Shown here in pieces: positions 19,885 through 30,610 of a stretch of DNA of 64,000 nt. The position numbers and the translations under genes are program-made. Origin of the DNA: Gari tellinella. Taxonomy: Eukaryota; Mollusca; Bivalvia; Cardiida; Psammobiidae. The notes under the pieces were generated by a model, which was given only the letters and a program-made list of their open reading frames with translations, did no database searches and was not told where the DNA came from. Where the stretch lies: positions 20,642,291 to 20,706,290 of the forward strand of contig OV277868.1 of NCBI GenBank assembly GCA_922989275.2, given 5' to 3'. The stretch's first letter is position 1; each line of letters starts with the position of its first letter.

Positions 19885-20054
19885 AGACAATAAAGGTTTG
19901 AAATATTTTGATGTAGCTCCTTCTCTCCTTGACACTAAGCTACTGCTCTTCCTTAGAAGGCATTGATCACAATGTCAGATGTTAAGATTTATCACCAATG
20001 TTATGTTTTCGTGCCCAGCCATTTCTCTACACCATTTGTTAGGATGCATCGCTA

Positions 20055-20344
20055 CAGTACTGAACCTTATTAAATTAAATTGATAATCGCAAGCGAATTG
20101 CCATCGAATTTCCATCGAATCGGGCGCTTCAAAAAACAAATCCTTCGCTTGACTATTTTTACGCGAATTTTCCGATGCGGTTTTGACAAAAATGGAATTG
20201 AAAAAATTAACAGAAGCATATTTGCGAATATTTGTGAGATACACTATTCAAGAAAACTTACCCGAGGGTAAAGTTACTATTTTGAATCGCAAGCGAATTG
20301 CAAGCGAATCGCAAAAATTGTTAATTTAATAAGGTTCAGTACTG
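20055..20344. mobile_element. Family D MITE, complete
   Basis: 290 bp, TA-flanked, CAGTACTGAACCTTATTAAA ends. Similar to 7330-7619 throughout. Confidence 0.9.
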
Positions 20345-20394
20345 TACCAAGTGAAGATGTGTACAACGTGTTTTGATAGGGGTTCAGATATTAC

Positions 20395-20642
20395 TTAACC
20401 CTTTCATGATCAAATTAATCGGGAGATTTTTACCCCCTCACCGCTTTATGGTCATCTGCTTCAGTATTGTTGTCTGCAAGACATGTTTCAAAACTACATT
20501 TAAGGTTGTATGACTTACTAAATAACGATAGGAGTGTCAAACAGTTTTGGTCCTGATCAGACGCCGCGCTATGCGGCGTCTTATCAGGACCCAAACTGTT
20601 TGCACACGCACTTTATGCCGTCATTGAGAGTGAAAGGGTTAA
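20395..20642. mobile_element. Family Q element (TTAA type), complete
   Basis: TTAACCCTTTCATGATCAAA to GAGTGAAAGGGTTAA. Contains GTCATCTGCTTCAGTATTGT and a core 1 palindrome at 20537-20604 with loop GCGCTATGCGGC. piggyBac-like by ends. Confidence 0.85.
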
Positions 20643-20797
20643 TAAAAGACTTGATTATTTTTTCTCCCACCAAGCATCACCAATTAATATAGGTCAAATT
20701 CATCTCATGGTTTGTAATTGTCCGAATGATGATTAGATTTAGTGCAATGTTTTGGATTATTACAAAATGTTGCATACAGGAGCCTTGTGTGTTTATC

Positions 20798-21163
20798 TTA
20801 ACCCTTTACCCCATAGCCTGTTTCTAGTTCTAAGACAGCCAGGTTACTACTTAAAGCAGATACATGTATAGAGTTGAACAGAATGCTCCTTAACTAGCAT
20901 TCTGCTATACTTTCAACCAGCTTTAAGCTACCATTTAGAAAGGTACTGCCTAAGGTGACCACTTAAAACAGGTATATAGACTTAGTGAAGCAGAATGCTC
21001 CTTAAAGAGCTTTACTTTCAACCTGCTTTAGGCTAACATCTAGAAAGATAATGGAAACATCTTCTGTGTGTTCATGTTTAGGAATTCCTAGATAAGTACT
21101 ACTTTCCATAGTCTTGGAATAATTAGAGACCTAGAAAGGCTAAATAATGGAGTAATGGGTTAA
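20798..21163. mobile_element. Family B MITE with two successive hairpins
   Basis: TTAACCCTTTACCCCATAGC to GGAGTAATGGGTTAA. Longer than normal because the hairpin segment occurs twice (about 20850-20935 and 20960-21040), each carrying TACATGTATA/TATATAGACT changes in the arm. Confidence 0.75.
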
Positions 21164-21389
21164 TGATACTCCTGTTACAGGCATAACCACAGACTTCAGT
21201 CTGTCAATTGTATGTTGGGTAGCTTACACCTAGTATCTCCGTTATCTGTAATGTGTAATAAGGTTGTATATATAATTATTCAGCAAAACAATGCTATTTT
21301 GACCACTAAAAACAATATGTGTTTGCTATTGAAAGCTGTTGATGGCTTTAAGTAATGATAGCAAAGGAGAAAGCCCCTGCTTTCTGCTT

Positions 21390-21646
21390 TAATTGCATCT
21401 TGCTATTATTAAGGGGTCTTTTGACCTTCTGTCATATTGCTTCAGTAAGGAGCTGCTTGCTTTACTTTCATCTTGCTCTTATAGCAAGATGAAAGTCAAG
21501 CAAACAGCCCCTTACTATTATCTGCTATGATATTGAAAATCTTTCTCATGATACATATTCATAAATGTATAAATTGAAACTATTTTCATCCGTGGAGGAA
21601 TAACTTGAAGGCATAACAAATGTTTATCTCTGAAGTAAAGGGTTAA
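21390..21646. mobile_element. Family B variant MITE
   Basis: Contains a different hairpin (CATCTTGCTCTTATAGCAAGATG with GCTTTACTTTC arms) and the normal family B right arm (CATGATACATATTCATAA) ending GTAAAGGGTTAA. The left end is unclear. Confidence 0.6.
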
Positions 21647-21871
21647 CCCTTTGAATCCTATTCCTACATATAGACAGCCTATTCAAACAGTGTACATGTG
21701 AATAGTACTTTGTCCTATTCAAACAGTGAAGACCCAGATCAGAGGGCTGAGCAGGGTATTCATTGTTTGTCATAATGCCAATCATTGACAAAAACAACCC
21801 TTAAAAGTCAGAAACGGACTAAAATGGAAACTCGAATTGTCCATTTAAAGTTTCTGGGAGGAAAGTTTTAA
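21643..21871. mobile_element. Family R element (TTAA type)
   Basis: TTAACCCTTTGAATCCTATT to GGGAGGAAAGTTTTAA, sharing its left TTAA with the preceding copy. Matches 46160-46335 (ACAACCCTTAAAAGTCAGAA, GGAATTGTCCATT-like block). Confidence 0.75.
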
Positions 21872-22060
21872 GTGGTCATAATAGTATTCTTTTACTGTTT
21901 TGTAGATAGGTAATCTCTGTTCTATTGTAGATATGAAAACTCTGTTCTATTGTACAATAAAATTACTATTTCGTAGTGTATGACTGTATAGTTTGATAAA
22001 AGGACAGGAAGGGTTTGTGATGAGTAAGTTTTTATGCATTAAGTTTGTATTAGTTATATT

Positions 22061-22495
22061 CGGTCCGTCTTAAGACCCCAAACCTCCCAAATCCTCTCCA
22101 AACCTCCCCAAAGCACTTTTAAATTAAAAGCATGTTTTCCATATTCTAGCAGATGGTTCATGTAACCTGAGGCAGGCTGAAGGTAAGGCACATTCTGCTT
22201 TACTTTCAACCTGCTTTAAGTGGACACCTGTCTTAAAAACAAGAAACAGGCCATTGGGTAACAAGTCAATATTTAGCAGTAACTGTGTATAGCTATCTTA
22301 AGTTGTGTACTAGTTGCTCACCTTCATATAAAACTTATCGTAGATTTATTTTTAATTCAACATATGTTTTTATTTTTGCCTTAATTTACCATAAATAAGC
22401 TTTATGTGATTATATATTAAGGAATTTAAGTAGTTGGGGTTGAATTTTAAGTGATTTGGAGAGGTTTGGAGTGGTTTTTGGTCCTTAGACGGACC
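22061..22495. mobile_element. Element S with 9-bp target duplication
   Basis: Inverted ends GGTCCGTCTTAAGACC and GGTCCTTAGACGGACC with extended CTCTCCAAACC/GGTTTGGAG arms. AGTTATATT flanks at 22052-22060 and 22496-22504. A 9-bp duplication suggests a Mutator-like element. The interior carries a family B/core 2 half-hairpin (GCACATTCTGCTTTACTTTC). Confidence 0.75.
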
Positions 22496-22823
22496 AGTTA
22501 TATTTGTATATGTAGTGAGGTCTTAAGTTTTAATAGTGACATCGGGTAGCCTATTGAACTGTATATAAAGCCATGTGAATAAAGAATAAATAGGGCACTT
22601 TTGTTATGATATTCAGTTTTTTTGAGACATTTTGTTATTTCGTTTTAAAATTGATAAAATTAACTCTTTGAATGCTAAACATTTCTTCCTGTTTTCAAAC
22701 ATTATTTACCACTGGTATAACGTAGGATCATTTGTAAACTTTCCTTCAAAAGTATAACCTGAGTTTCAGTGATTTGGGATGAAATAAGATAAGTTACAGG
22801 GGTCCGTCTTAGTAAACGTCGTA

Positions 22824-23069
22824 CAGTGGAGAATCTGTTATTCTTTCCGGTTTAAACGCAAACGTACGCAAACGCAAAACACTAAAACGTAGAAAAGTAC
22901 AACTTTTGGACAATTCTGATAATTTATGTTTATCTTGGTGGCAAACAGTTTGGAGCCTGATCAGATGCCGGGTTACCCGGCGTCTGATCTGGCTCCAAAC
23001 TGTTTGCACTGCAAATAATAGTTTTAGCGTAAACGCGTTTATTGGCAAATGATAACAGATTCTCCACTG
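22824..23069. mobile_element. Family A MITE, complete, inverted
   Basis: 246 bp, TA-flanked; right arm reads ATTGGCAAATGATAACAG, otherwise canonical. 22505-22820 has no gene. Confidence 0.92.
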
Positions 23070-23119
23070 TACAACAAAAATGATAGTAAGTCAAAACTTT
23101 AAAATACACCTAATTTCGG

Positions 23120-23216
23120 ATTTCTCCAACTAATCCTTTCTTGTGATATCTCTTTGGAATCGTCTTTTCAAGACAATTCCAAAGAGATGTGACACGACAG
23201 GATTAGATGGAGAAAT
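23120..23216. repeat. Foldback around GTCTTTTCAAGAC
   Basis: ATTTCTCCAACTAATCCTTT ... CTCTTTGGAATC pairs with GATTCCAAAGAG-type arm ... AGGATTAGATGGAGAAAT. Short palindrome without identified ends. Confidence 0.6.
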
Positions 23217-23392
23217 AGATAACAATTTAAAATGTTATAATTTGACTTACAACAATATTTGTCGTACGACGTTTCGTAAGACAGGCCCCAGCTGTTTTGT
23301 AATTTAGCCATTAGCATGCAAAGAGTTGAATGAAAAATATTTTTAACTGTGAAATGGAAAGAATTTAGTTTCAATTGGGTTTTATTGTTATA

Positions 23393-23572
23393 CAGTAAAA
23401 CCCCTCTATTACGACCACTAAAATGAAGGCTAATTGATTTATAAAAGACAGGTGACAGCTTAGAGCAAGATATGAGCTTTCTGTTTTACTTTGATCTTGC
23501 TTTAACCAACCACATGCATTGTACACCAACTGATTAACATAGCTGGGTGGTCGTAAAAAAGGGGTTACGCTG
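23393..23572. mobile_element. Family F MITE
   Basis: Left TA, CAGTAAAACCCCTCTATTAC; right end AAAAAGGGGTTACGCTG, TA. Core 2 arm is largely deleted (CTTAGAGCAAGATATGAGC ... CTTTGATCTTGCTTTAACC). Confidence 0.8.
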
Positions 23573-23696
23573 TACTAGCTAGACCCAAGGCAACTGATGC
23601 AATAAAACGTTTATGTACACCAGTAAATACTGATTTGTATTAAACCTCTACATTATATGTACATATCTTTCTTCTGTTTCTTCTGCTGTATCCATA

Positions 23697-23977
23697 CAGT
23701 ACTGAACCTTATTAAATTAAATTGATAATCGCAAGCGAATTGCCATAGAATCGGGCGCTTCAAAAAGCAAATCATGTGCTTGAGTCGTCTTACGCGATTT
23801 TTCCGAAGCGGTTGTGACAAAAATGGAATTGAAAAACATTAACGAAGGCATATATGCGAATATTGGTGAGATACACAATTCAGGAAAACTTAATTGCGTG
23901 GAAAATATTCACAAGCGAATCGCCATCGAATTGCAAGTGAATCGCAAAAATTGTTAATTTAATAAGGTTCAGTACTG
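23697..23977. mobile_element. Family D MITE, complete
   Basis: 281 bp, TA-flanked, CAGTACTGAACCTTATTAAA ends. More diverged interior than the other two copies. Confidence 0.88.
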
Positions 23978-24014
23978 TAGCCCAGTCCAAATAATTGATA
24001 TTGCCTGGTAAGTT

Positions 24015-24162
24015 GGGTCCAAGGTTATAAAGCGTTTGAGCTGAGTCTGAGTGTGCTCTCAAGCATTTGAATGGTCAGATTTGAGCCTAGGCTCAAATCT
24101 GACCAATCAAATGCTTGAGAATGACCTTAGACTCAACTGAAAAGCTTTATAACCTTGGACCC
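24015..24162. repeat. Large perfect-ended palindrome
   Basis: GGGTCCAAGGTTATAAAGC pairs with GCTTTATAACCTTGGACCC, with further pairing (CAAGCATTTGA, GGTCAGATTTGAGCC) to the centre CTAG. About 148 bp with almost no loop. It has no TA or TTAA flank. Confidence 0.8.
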
Positions 24163-24236
24163 AGGTATCGGCCTCTATGATATAGTATAAGCAGGCAAAA
24201 GATGAATCAAAGTAACTTTTGTCAAAAACCTATGCT

Positions 24237-24380
24237 TTTATGCCCCTGCAATGATTAGTGTGCCGGAGGGGTTGGGGGATATTGAATACTGGTTATCTGC
24301 CTCTGTCCATCGACCCATTGATTTGTTTGTTCATCCGTTCATAAACAGTACACACTTTGTCTTATTCCTGCTGTAGGTTT
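24237..24380 (+). repeat. Element K-like 5' end fragment
   Basis: CTTTTATGCCCCTGCAATG then a diverged palindrome and TTGTTCATCCGTTC; no 3' end before the next element. Confidence 0.4.
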
Positions 24381-25358
24381 TTTAGCTCATCAGAACACAA
24401 AGTGCTCAAGGTGAGCTATTGTGAAACTCTTTTGTCCGTCGTCTGTCTGTCCGTTGGTCAACAATTGCAAACAAAGTGCTCAAGGTGAGCTATTGTGATA
24501 CTCTTTTGTCCGTCGTCTGTCTGTCCATTGGTCAACAATTGCGAACAAAGTGCTCAAGGTGAGCTATTGTGATACTCTTTTGTCCGTCATCTGTCTGTCC
24601 GTTGGTCAACAATTGCAAACAGCTTCTTCTCTCAAACCAATAACCCCAGTGTAACCAAACTTTGTCAGATACATGCTGTTGGTTTGAACTTCAAACTTTG
24701 TTCAATTTAAGTTGGTGTGGCCAATAGTCTTGTTGCACAATATTTAGAAAAATCTTCTCGAAAATTCTGATCCGATTTCAAATTGGTTTTTTTCCAAAAT
24801 GTTTCTCAATGGATAGACTTCAAAAGTTACTCAAATACTCTTGAACCGTCTAAAATTATGGCCGCCGGAGGCCGTGGTTATTTTCAGTGTTCAGACATAT
24901 CACATTAGGTTAAAAACGTACTACAAGTCATATTATTGGCTATATTTTAATGAAATTTTGTCAGGGTAATGTCCTTGATAAAGTTAAGTTCATACTGGAA
25001 TAAAGGTTGTGTATGATCATAAATAAGGTCAGATTGCAAAAAAGCGTTTTGCCACTCCTTAGGCTATACTTTTTGCGAAATCTTCTTCAAACTTTCTTAA
25101 AATGATTATCTTGACAACAGACATGGGGTGATTACCTGAAAAAAAAGTAATTGATTAAATTATGAATATTTGACATTTTAGCAGTAATCGATTACTTCAT
25201 GATAATTGTAACTTTTTCCAGTAATCAATTATGATTACTTTCAGTGAGAGTAATCATGATAAATGATTACTTTGCCAGTAACAAGTTGAAAACAAACTGT
25301 GTATCCAATTTTGTTTGCAATGGATCAAAGAGTAGACCATTCTTAGCTCCGAATGATA
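24380..25358 (+). mobile_element. AGCTCACC-family Helentron-like element, 5' part
   Basis: TTTTTTAGCTCATCAGAAC, then CTCAAGGTGAGCTATTGTG, is the 5' signature of this family. The 5' segment is triplicated (24399-24620). The rest is non-coding and includes AATCGATTAC-type repeats at 25130-25290. A 3' hairpin end was not found; the mariner-like element at 25359 interrupts. Confidence 0.5.
24399..24620 (+). repeat. Three tandem 74-bp units
   Basis: Units start AAAGTGCTCAAGGTGAGC at 24399, 24473 and 24547, differing at only a few positions. Each contains TTTTGTCCGTCGTCTGTCTG. Confidence 0.92.
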
Positions 25359-26304
25359 CGAGGGGTGTTTCATAATTAATGCAACTAGATCAATAACTTT
25401 AAAAATATAAGTGCGAAATGCATGTGTGATACATCATTCAAAAGAGTCATTCTTCGCCTACAGAATGGTATAATGCACAGTAAGATCATATAACTAAACA
25501 AGTCACACCATGAGCCTAAATGACCCCAAGTCAAGGGCACTTGACCGATTTTGTGTATTTTTTAGGTAATGTTTCGAACAAATTTTGATACTGTAATTAC
25601 CATGACGGTTTTATTATTTGAAATAATTTTATGAAACTTTCGGTCAGATTAATGTAGACAATTATACACAAATTACACGATTTAAAATTATATTATTTTA
25701 CAAAATGACAAAAATATAGGTAATATTTAACTCTTACTGAAATATTCATAAAAAATGACACTAATGTTATGTTCAAGAGGTTTTGATGAAATCTAGAACA
25801 CATTTTGTTATATCAAACCATGCTATAATTGAAGTAATTGAAGCAGATGTTCATGTTTTAAAATCAAATTATAGATACACGAATCTAGAAAAATTTCATA
25901 GCATTCGAAAAATCATGTCAACTTTTTTCATTAGCAAAATGAGAAATTTCAAGTTTTAAAAAAATGAGATTTAAAACAGCTGAGCCTTTTAATTGTAATG
26001 AAATCTTAATTATATTAAAATTCAGACATAAACTGATATATTTCAAAAACAAAGTATAAAACGTTTTATTTTTAAAAAAGTTATTAGGTCAATAAGTAAA
26101 GTCTGAAAAGTGCTATTTTCTAGTGCCCTTGAGGAGGGGTCATTTAGATAAGTATTGTGATTTATCCCGTAATGTGATCTACTAGTGCGTTATACCATCG
26201 TGTAGGTGAGAAATTGCGCTTTCCAACGATATATCACACATGCATATTACAATTATTATATCGAAGTTATTGATGGAGTTGCATTAATTATGAAACACCC
26301 CTCG
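25359..26304. mobile_element. Mariner-type MITE, 946 bp
   Basis: Inverted ends CGAGGGGTGTTTCATAATTA and complement, TA-flanked. CGAGGGG ends are typical of mariner relatives. The AT-rich interior shows no DDE/D reading frame. Near both ends CATGTGTGATA / TATATCACACATG and ATACCATTC-like motifs also pair. Confidence 0.88.
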
Positions 26305-26476
26305 TATGTCCATTTGTTCCATAATGTCAATGTTGTCTGTAACTTCACTACTTATGTTACTTAGTCCGTTTCATCCTAGATACATCATTTGATCAGAGTG
26401 AACCTGAGTGCCAAGTGAGTTAATATTCATTACCAGGGCATATAATATGTGGAGCTTGATTTGGATGAAACTGTTC

Positions 26477-27739
26477 TTTTTAGCTCACCTGAGCTAGCTC
26501 AGGGTGAGCTTTTGCAATACTTGAATGTCCGGCGTCCGTCGTTAGTCGTTCGTTGTCAACAATTTTAGTGTTTACACTCTAGAGGCCACAATATTTATCC
26601 AATCTTTCTCAAACTTGCTCAGATTGTATATTACCATAAGAGTTCGGATGAGTTCAATTATGGTTGAAATCGGACTAATAGGTCAAGAGTAATCTACCTT
26701 TGAATTGCTGAAAATGCCATATTTAAGGGTGTTTACACTCTAGATGCCACAATTTTTATCAAATCTATCTCAAACTTGCTCATATTGTATATGACCATAA
26801 GAGTTCGGATGAGTTTGATTATGGTTGAAATCTGATCAATAGGTTGAGAGTTATCTACCTTTGAATTGCTGAAAATGTCATATTTAAGGGTGTTTACACT
26901 CTAGAGGCCACAATTTTTATCCAATCTTTCTCAAACTTACTCAAGAGAGTGTATAACCATAAGAGTTCAGATGAGTTTGATTTTGGTTGAAATCAGACTA
27001 ATAGGTTGAAAGTTATCTACCTTTGAAATGCTGAAATTGTCATTTTTAAGGGTGTTTACTCTCCAGGGGTCACAATTTTTATCCAATCTTTCTCAAACTT
27101 GCTCAGCTTGTATATGACCATAAGAGTTTGATTGACTTCGAATTTGATTGAAATCGGACCAATAGGTTTAGAGTTATCTACCTTTGAATTGCTGAAAATG
27201 TCATATTTAAGGGTGTTTACACTCTAGAGGCCACAATTTTTATCTGGTCTTTTTCAAACTTGCTCAGATTGTTTTTGACCATAAGAGTTCAAATAAGTGT
27301 GATCATGGTTGAATTCGGACCTATTTGTCAAGAGTTGTCTGCCCTTGAATTGCTGAAAATGCCATATCGAACAGCGGTTACACTTTTGCAACTACAGTTT
27401 TCAATGGATTTTGATTTTACTTGCACACAAAGTTTATACCTATAAATTCTCAAAGGAGTGCAATTATTGTTGAAATCTAATAATTGTAGCAATAGTTATC
27501 TGCCCTTGATATACTTTGAAATGCTAGAAAAGGCTTCATTTCAGTATTGTTTAGACTCTAGTTATCTGCCCTTGATGTACTCTACCATATTATAATTATG
27601 AGGTTGTATTCCAAAATTGTTTACATGCTATACTACAAATTTGAATGGATTTAAATTAAAACTGATGAAACAGTAAGATAAAGCTATCAAGCTTCAGTAC
27701 AAGAGGTGAGCGATATCAGGGCCTTCAGGCCCTCTTGTT
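26477..27739 (+). mobile_element. AGCTCACC-family Helentron-like element, copy 1
   Basis: TTTTTAGCTCACCTGAGC at the 5' end; the 3' end has the inverted motif GGTGAGCGATATC, hairpin GGGCCTTCAGGCCC and TCTTGTT. The body is five to six units of about 161 bp starting GTGTTTACACTCTAGAGG (26569, 26729, 26890, 27052, 27213). The unit length and layout match bivalve pearl-type elements. Frames through the units are open but not protein-like. Confidence 0.7.
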
Positions 27740-27822
27740 AACTGTTTTATTGATGATTTGGCTACTGCTGCAAAGGGATTAGGTATTGGTATAGATGTTG
27801 GAAATAGAGAAACGCTTTGTAT
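27740..27822 (+). pseudogene. LINE reverse transcriptase fragment, part 1
   Basis: Reads NCFIDDLATAAKGLGIGID, VGNRETLCI: the segment just before the catalytic YADD box of a non-LTR reverse transcriptase (the usual text is F.NDLA...G..). It is cut by Helentron-like copy 2 and resumes at 29028. Confidence 0.75.
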
Positions 27823-29027
27823 TTTTAGCTCACCTGAGCTAGCTCAGGGTGAGCTTTTGCAATCCTTGAATGTCCGTCGTCCGTCGTGCGGCGTCAACAA
27901 TTTTAGTGTTTACACTCTAGAGGCCACAATATTTATCCAACCTTTCTCAAACTTTCTCAGATGGTATATTGCCATAAGAGTTCGGATGAGTTCGATTATG
28001 GCTGAAATCGGACTATTATGTCATGAGTTATCAACCTTTGAATTGCTGAAAATGCCATATTTAACAGTGTTTACACTCTAGAGACCACAATATTAACTCA
28101 ATCTTTCTAAAACTTACCCAGATTGTATATCACCATAAGAGTTTGGATGAGTTTGATTTTGGTTGAAATTGGACAAATAGATCAAGAGTTATCTACCTTT
28201 GAACTGCTGAAAATGCCATATTTAACAGTTTACATTCTAGAGTTCACAATTTTTATCCAATCTATCTCAAACTTGCTCAGATTGTATATGACTATAAGAG
28301 TTCAGATGAGTTTGATTATGGTTGAAATCAGACTAATTGGTCGAGAGTTATCTACCTTTGAATTGCTGAAAATGCCATATTTAAGGGTTTTTTACACTCT
28401 AGAGGCCACAAATTTTATCCAATCTTTCTCAAACTTACTCAAGAGAGTATATTACCATAAGACTTCGGATGAGATCAATTATGGTTTTAATCGGACTAAT
28501 AGGTCAAGAGTTATCTACCTTTGAATTGCTGAAAATTACATATTTAACAGTGTTTACGCTCTAGAGGCCACAATATTTTTCCAAGCTCTCTCAATCTTGC
28601 CCAGATTGTATATGACCATAAGAGACCGATAGGGAAATTATGGTTGAAATCGGACAAATAGATCAAGAGTTATCTACCTTTGAATTGCTGAAAATGCCAT
28701 ATTTTACAGTGTTTACACTCTTGCAACTACAGTTTTCAATGGATTTTCATTATACTTGTACACAAAGTATATAGCTATATGTTCTCGAAGGAGTATTGTT
28801 GGAATCTAATCATTGTGGCAATAATTACCTGTCCTTGATATACTTTGAAATGCTAGAAAAAGGCTTCATTTCAGGCTCTAGTTATCTGCCTTTGATGTAC
28901 TCTACTATACTAGAGTAGGTCGATAAACTTGAATCGATTTAGAATAAAAAGGGTGACATTCAAAGGTAAAGCTATCAAGCTTCATTACAAATGGTGAGCG
29001 ATATCAGGGCCTTCAGGCCCTCTTGTA
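27823..29027 (+). mobile_element. AGCTCACC-family Helentron-like element, copy 2
   Basis: Same 5' signature (AGCTCACCTGAGCTAGCTCA), about 161-bp units (27906, 28067, ~28225, ~28386, 28549, ~28709) and the same 3' hairpin GGGCCTTCAGGCCC with TCTTGTA. Inserted inside the reverse transcriptase sequence, which fixes its borders to within a few bases. Confidence 0.75.
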
Positions 29028-29368
29028 TTATATGCAGACGATGTTGTCGTGCTGGCCGAAAGCGAAGCCCAGTTACAAGCTCTTATTGATGTTTTACATA
29101 AATGGAGTGTAAACAATTATATGTCTTCAAAACTGTCAAAAAAGTAATGTTGTCCATTTTAGACCCCGTCAGTCAGACAAACTTTGTCCAATTTTACATG
29201 TGGACAGATAAATATGTCTATCTCGGCCTTCATTTAAACGAATTTCATGATTTTAACATAACAGCTAAATTTTTTGCTAAAGTTGCAAGTAGAGCATTTG
29301 GTCTGTTGGTAGTAAAACACAAAAATGCTGGAGGTTTGCCATACAATGTATATGCCAAACTTTATTAG
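29028..29368 (+). pseudogene. LINE reverse transcriptase fragment, part 2
   Basis: 29028 reads LYADDVVVLAESEAQLQALI, DVLHKWSVNNYM with the catalytic YADD. After a frameshift near 29140-29155 it reads DPVSQTNFVQFYM, TDKYVYLGLHLNEFHDFN, ASRAFGLLVVKHKNAGG, matching the region after the catalytic site (YLG box). Ends at a stop at 29366-29368, short of the family length. Non-functional. Confidence 0.8.
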
Positions 29369-29615
29369 AATATAACCTACATTTTTAACCAATCAAACTG
29401 CCTTTTGCGCCCCATTAGGTACGGCACTTAATCATTAAGAATGTTGTTATGTTTCGACGTCGCGTGGTGTCTGCGCGTGGTATAGATAATTCCGCCTCGT
29501 AGCAACTAGTTGTAAAGAATGCCATATTTGGGCAATCTCACAACCAGAATAAGCCAGCTTTGTTTACGATACGTGGGAATTATGTAGTCCTCGGCCAATA
29601 AAAATATGTTATATT
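29366..29615. mobile_element. Possible MITE with TTAGAATATAAC ends
   Basis: TTAGAATATAACCTACATTT at the left and AAATATGTTATATTCTAA at the right are inverted copies, with AACCAAT/GGCCAAT just inside. Target duplication not clear. Confidence 0.5.
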
Positions 29616-29620
29616 CTAAG

Positions 29621-29737
29621 TTAGTTAAAACATATTAAGTGAAATCTTAATGGTTAATAAGGGGCCACTCGCTAACGCTCGTTACGCCCCTTCTTAACTA
29701 TTAAGATTTCACTTAATATGTTCTAACTATAACTAAT
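29621..29737. repeat. Palindrome around GGGGCC..GCCCC
   Basis: TTAGTTAAAACATATTAAGT ... GGGGCCACTCGCTAACGCTC pairs with GCCCCTTCTTAACTATTAAG ... TTCTAACTATAACTAA. Foldback of about 115 bp. Confidence 0.65.
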
Positions 29738-30127
29738 AGTCGAGTTTGGCCTGTCATTAGCTAATCAGTGTACTCGGGCTAAGGCAATAAAGGGGTAAGT
29801 ACAGTCAAACTTATATTGAGTGACCTATAACTGAAAGAGCGTGCAAGTAGAGGAAAACCAGGTGCGACTGCTAAACAACGCGGCTTTGATGGAGTTTGTC
29901 GTAAATATATCGTAATTACTCCTAAGAAACCGTAAATAGCTCGTAACAAATCTTAATTCACTCAAAAGTGGCATATATATCGTAAGAAACCGTATACTTT
30001 TACGGATGAGTGCCACCCGTAAGGAAATTGTAGAAATGCCGTGTATGTGAAGGCTCCATAACAGCGCACGCACTCTTGGTCCCCATTTGTTGTTGTTGTA
30101 GAGAGGAAGCATTAGAGATCTCCAATA

Positions 30128-30374
30128 CAGTGGAGAATCTGTTATTCTTTCCCGTTTAAACGCAAAACGTACGCAAACGCAAAGCACTAAAACGTAGAAA
30201 AGAACAACTTTTGGACAATTCTGATATTTCATGTTTATCTTGGTGGCAAACAGTTTGGAGCCTGATCAGACGCCGGGTTACCCGGCGTCTGATCTGGCTC
30301 CAAACTGTTTGCACTGTAAATAATAGTTTTAGCTTAAACGCGTTTATTGGGAAAGAATAACAGATTCTCCACTG
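30128..30374. mobile_element. Family A MITE, complete, inverted
   Basis: 247 bp, TA-flanked, canonical ends and core 1. 29740-30125 has no gene; CAGTCAAACTTATATTGAG at 29811 may be a lone H-type end. Confidence 0.92.
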
Positions 30375-30610
30375 TACCATAATATCAAATTACAAAAACT
30401 AATTAAACTCTTTTCGATGTCCATTATTTCCATCCTTTTCATCTATTCAACACTAGCATATGCGCGCACTCATGTACAGTATAATTACTGTCCGTTTACC
30501 AATGCAGGTATTTTTCCTGGTTAACCATACTTTTTACTATTTTTAACTTGTGACGCTTGATGTCCATGGCGATGTTAAAAGTTAGTTTAAGCTACAGAAA
30601 CTAATTTAAT

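Noticed and set aside
27260..28524. Protein-like frames with repeated ELLKMPYL... in the 161-bp array
   Set aside because: The repetition is at the DNA level with period 161, not a multiple of three, and the frames shift from unit to unit; the array is non-coding.
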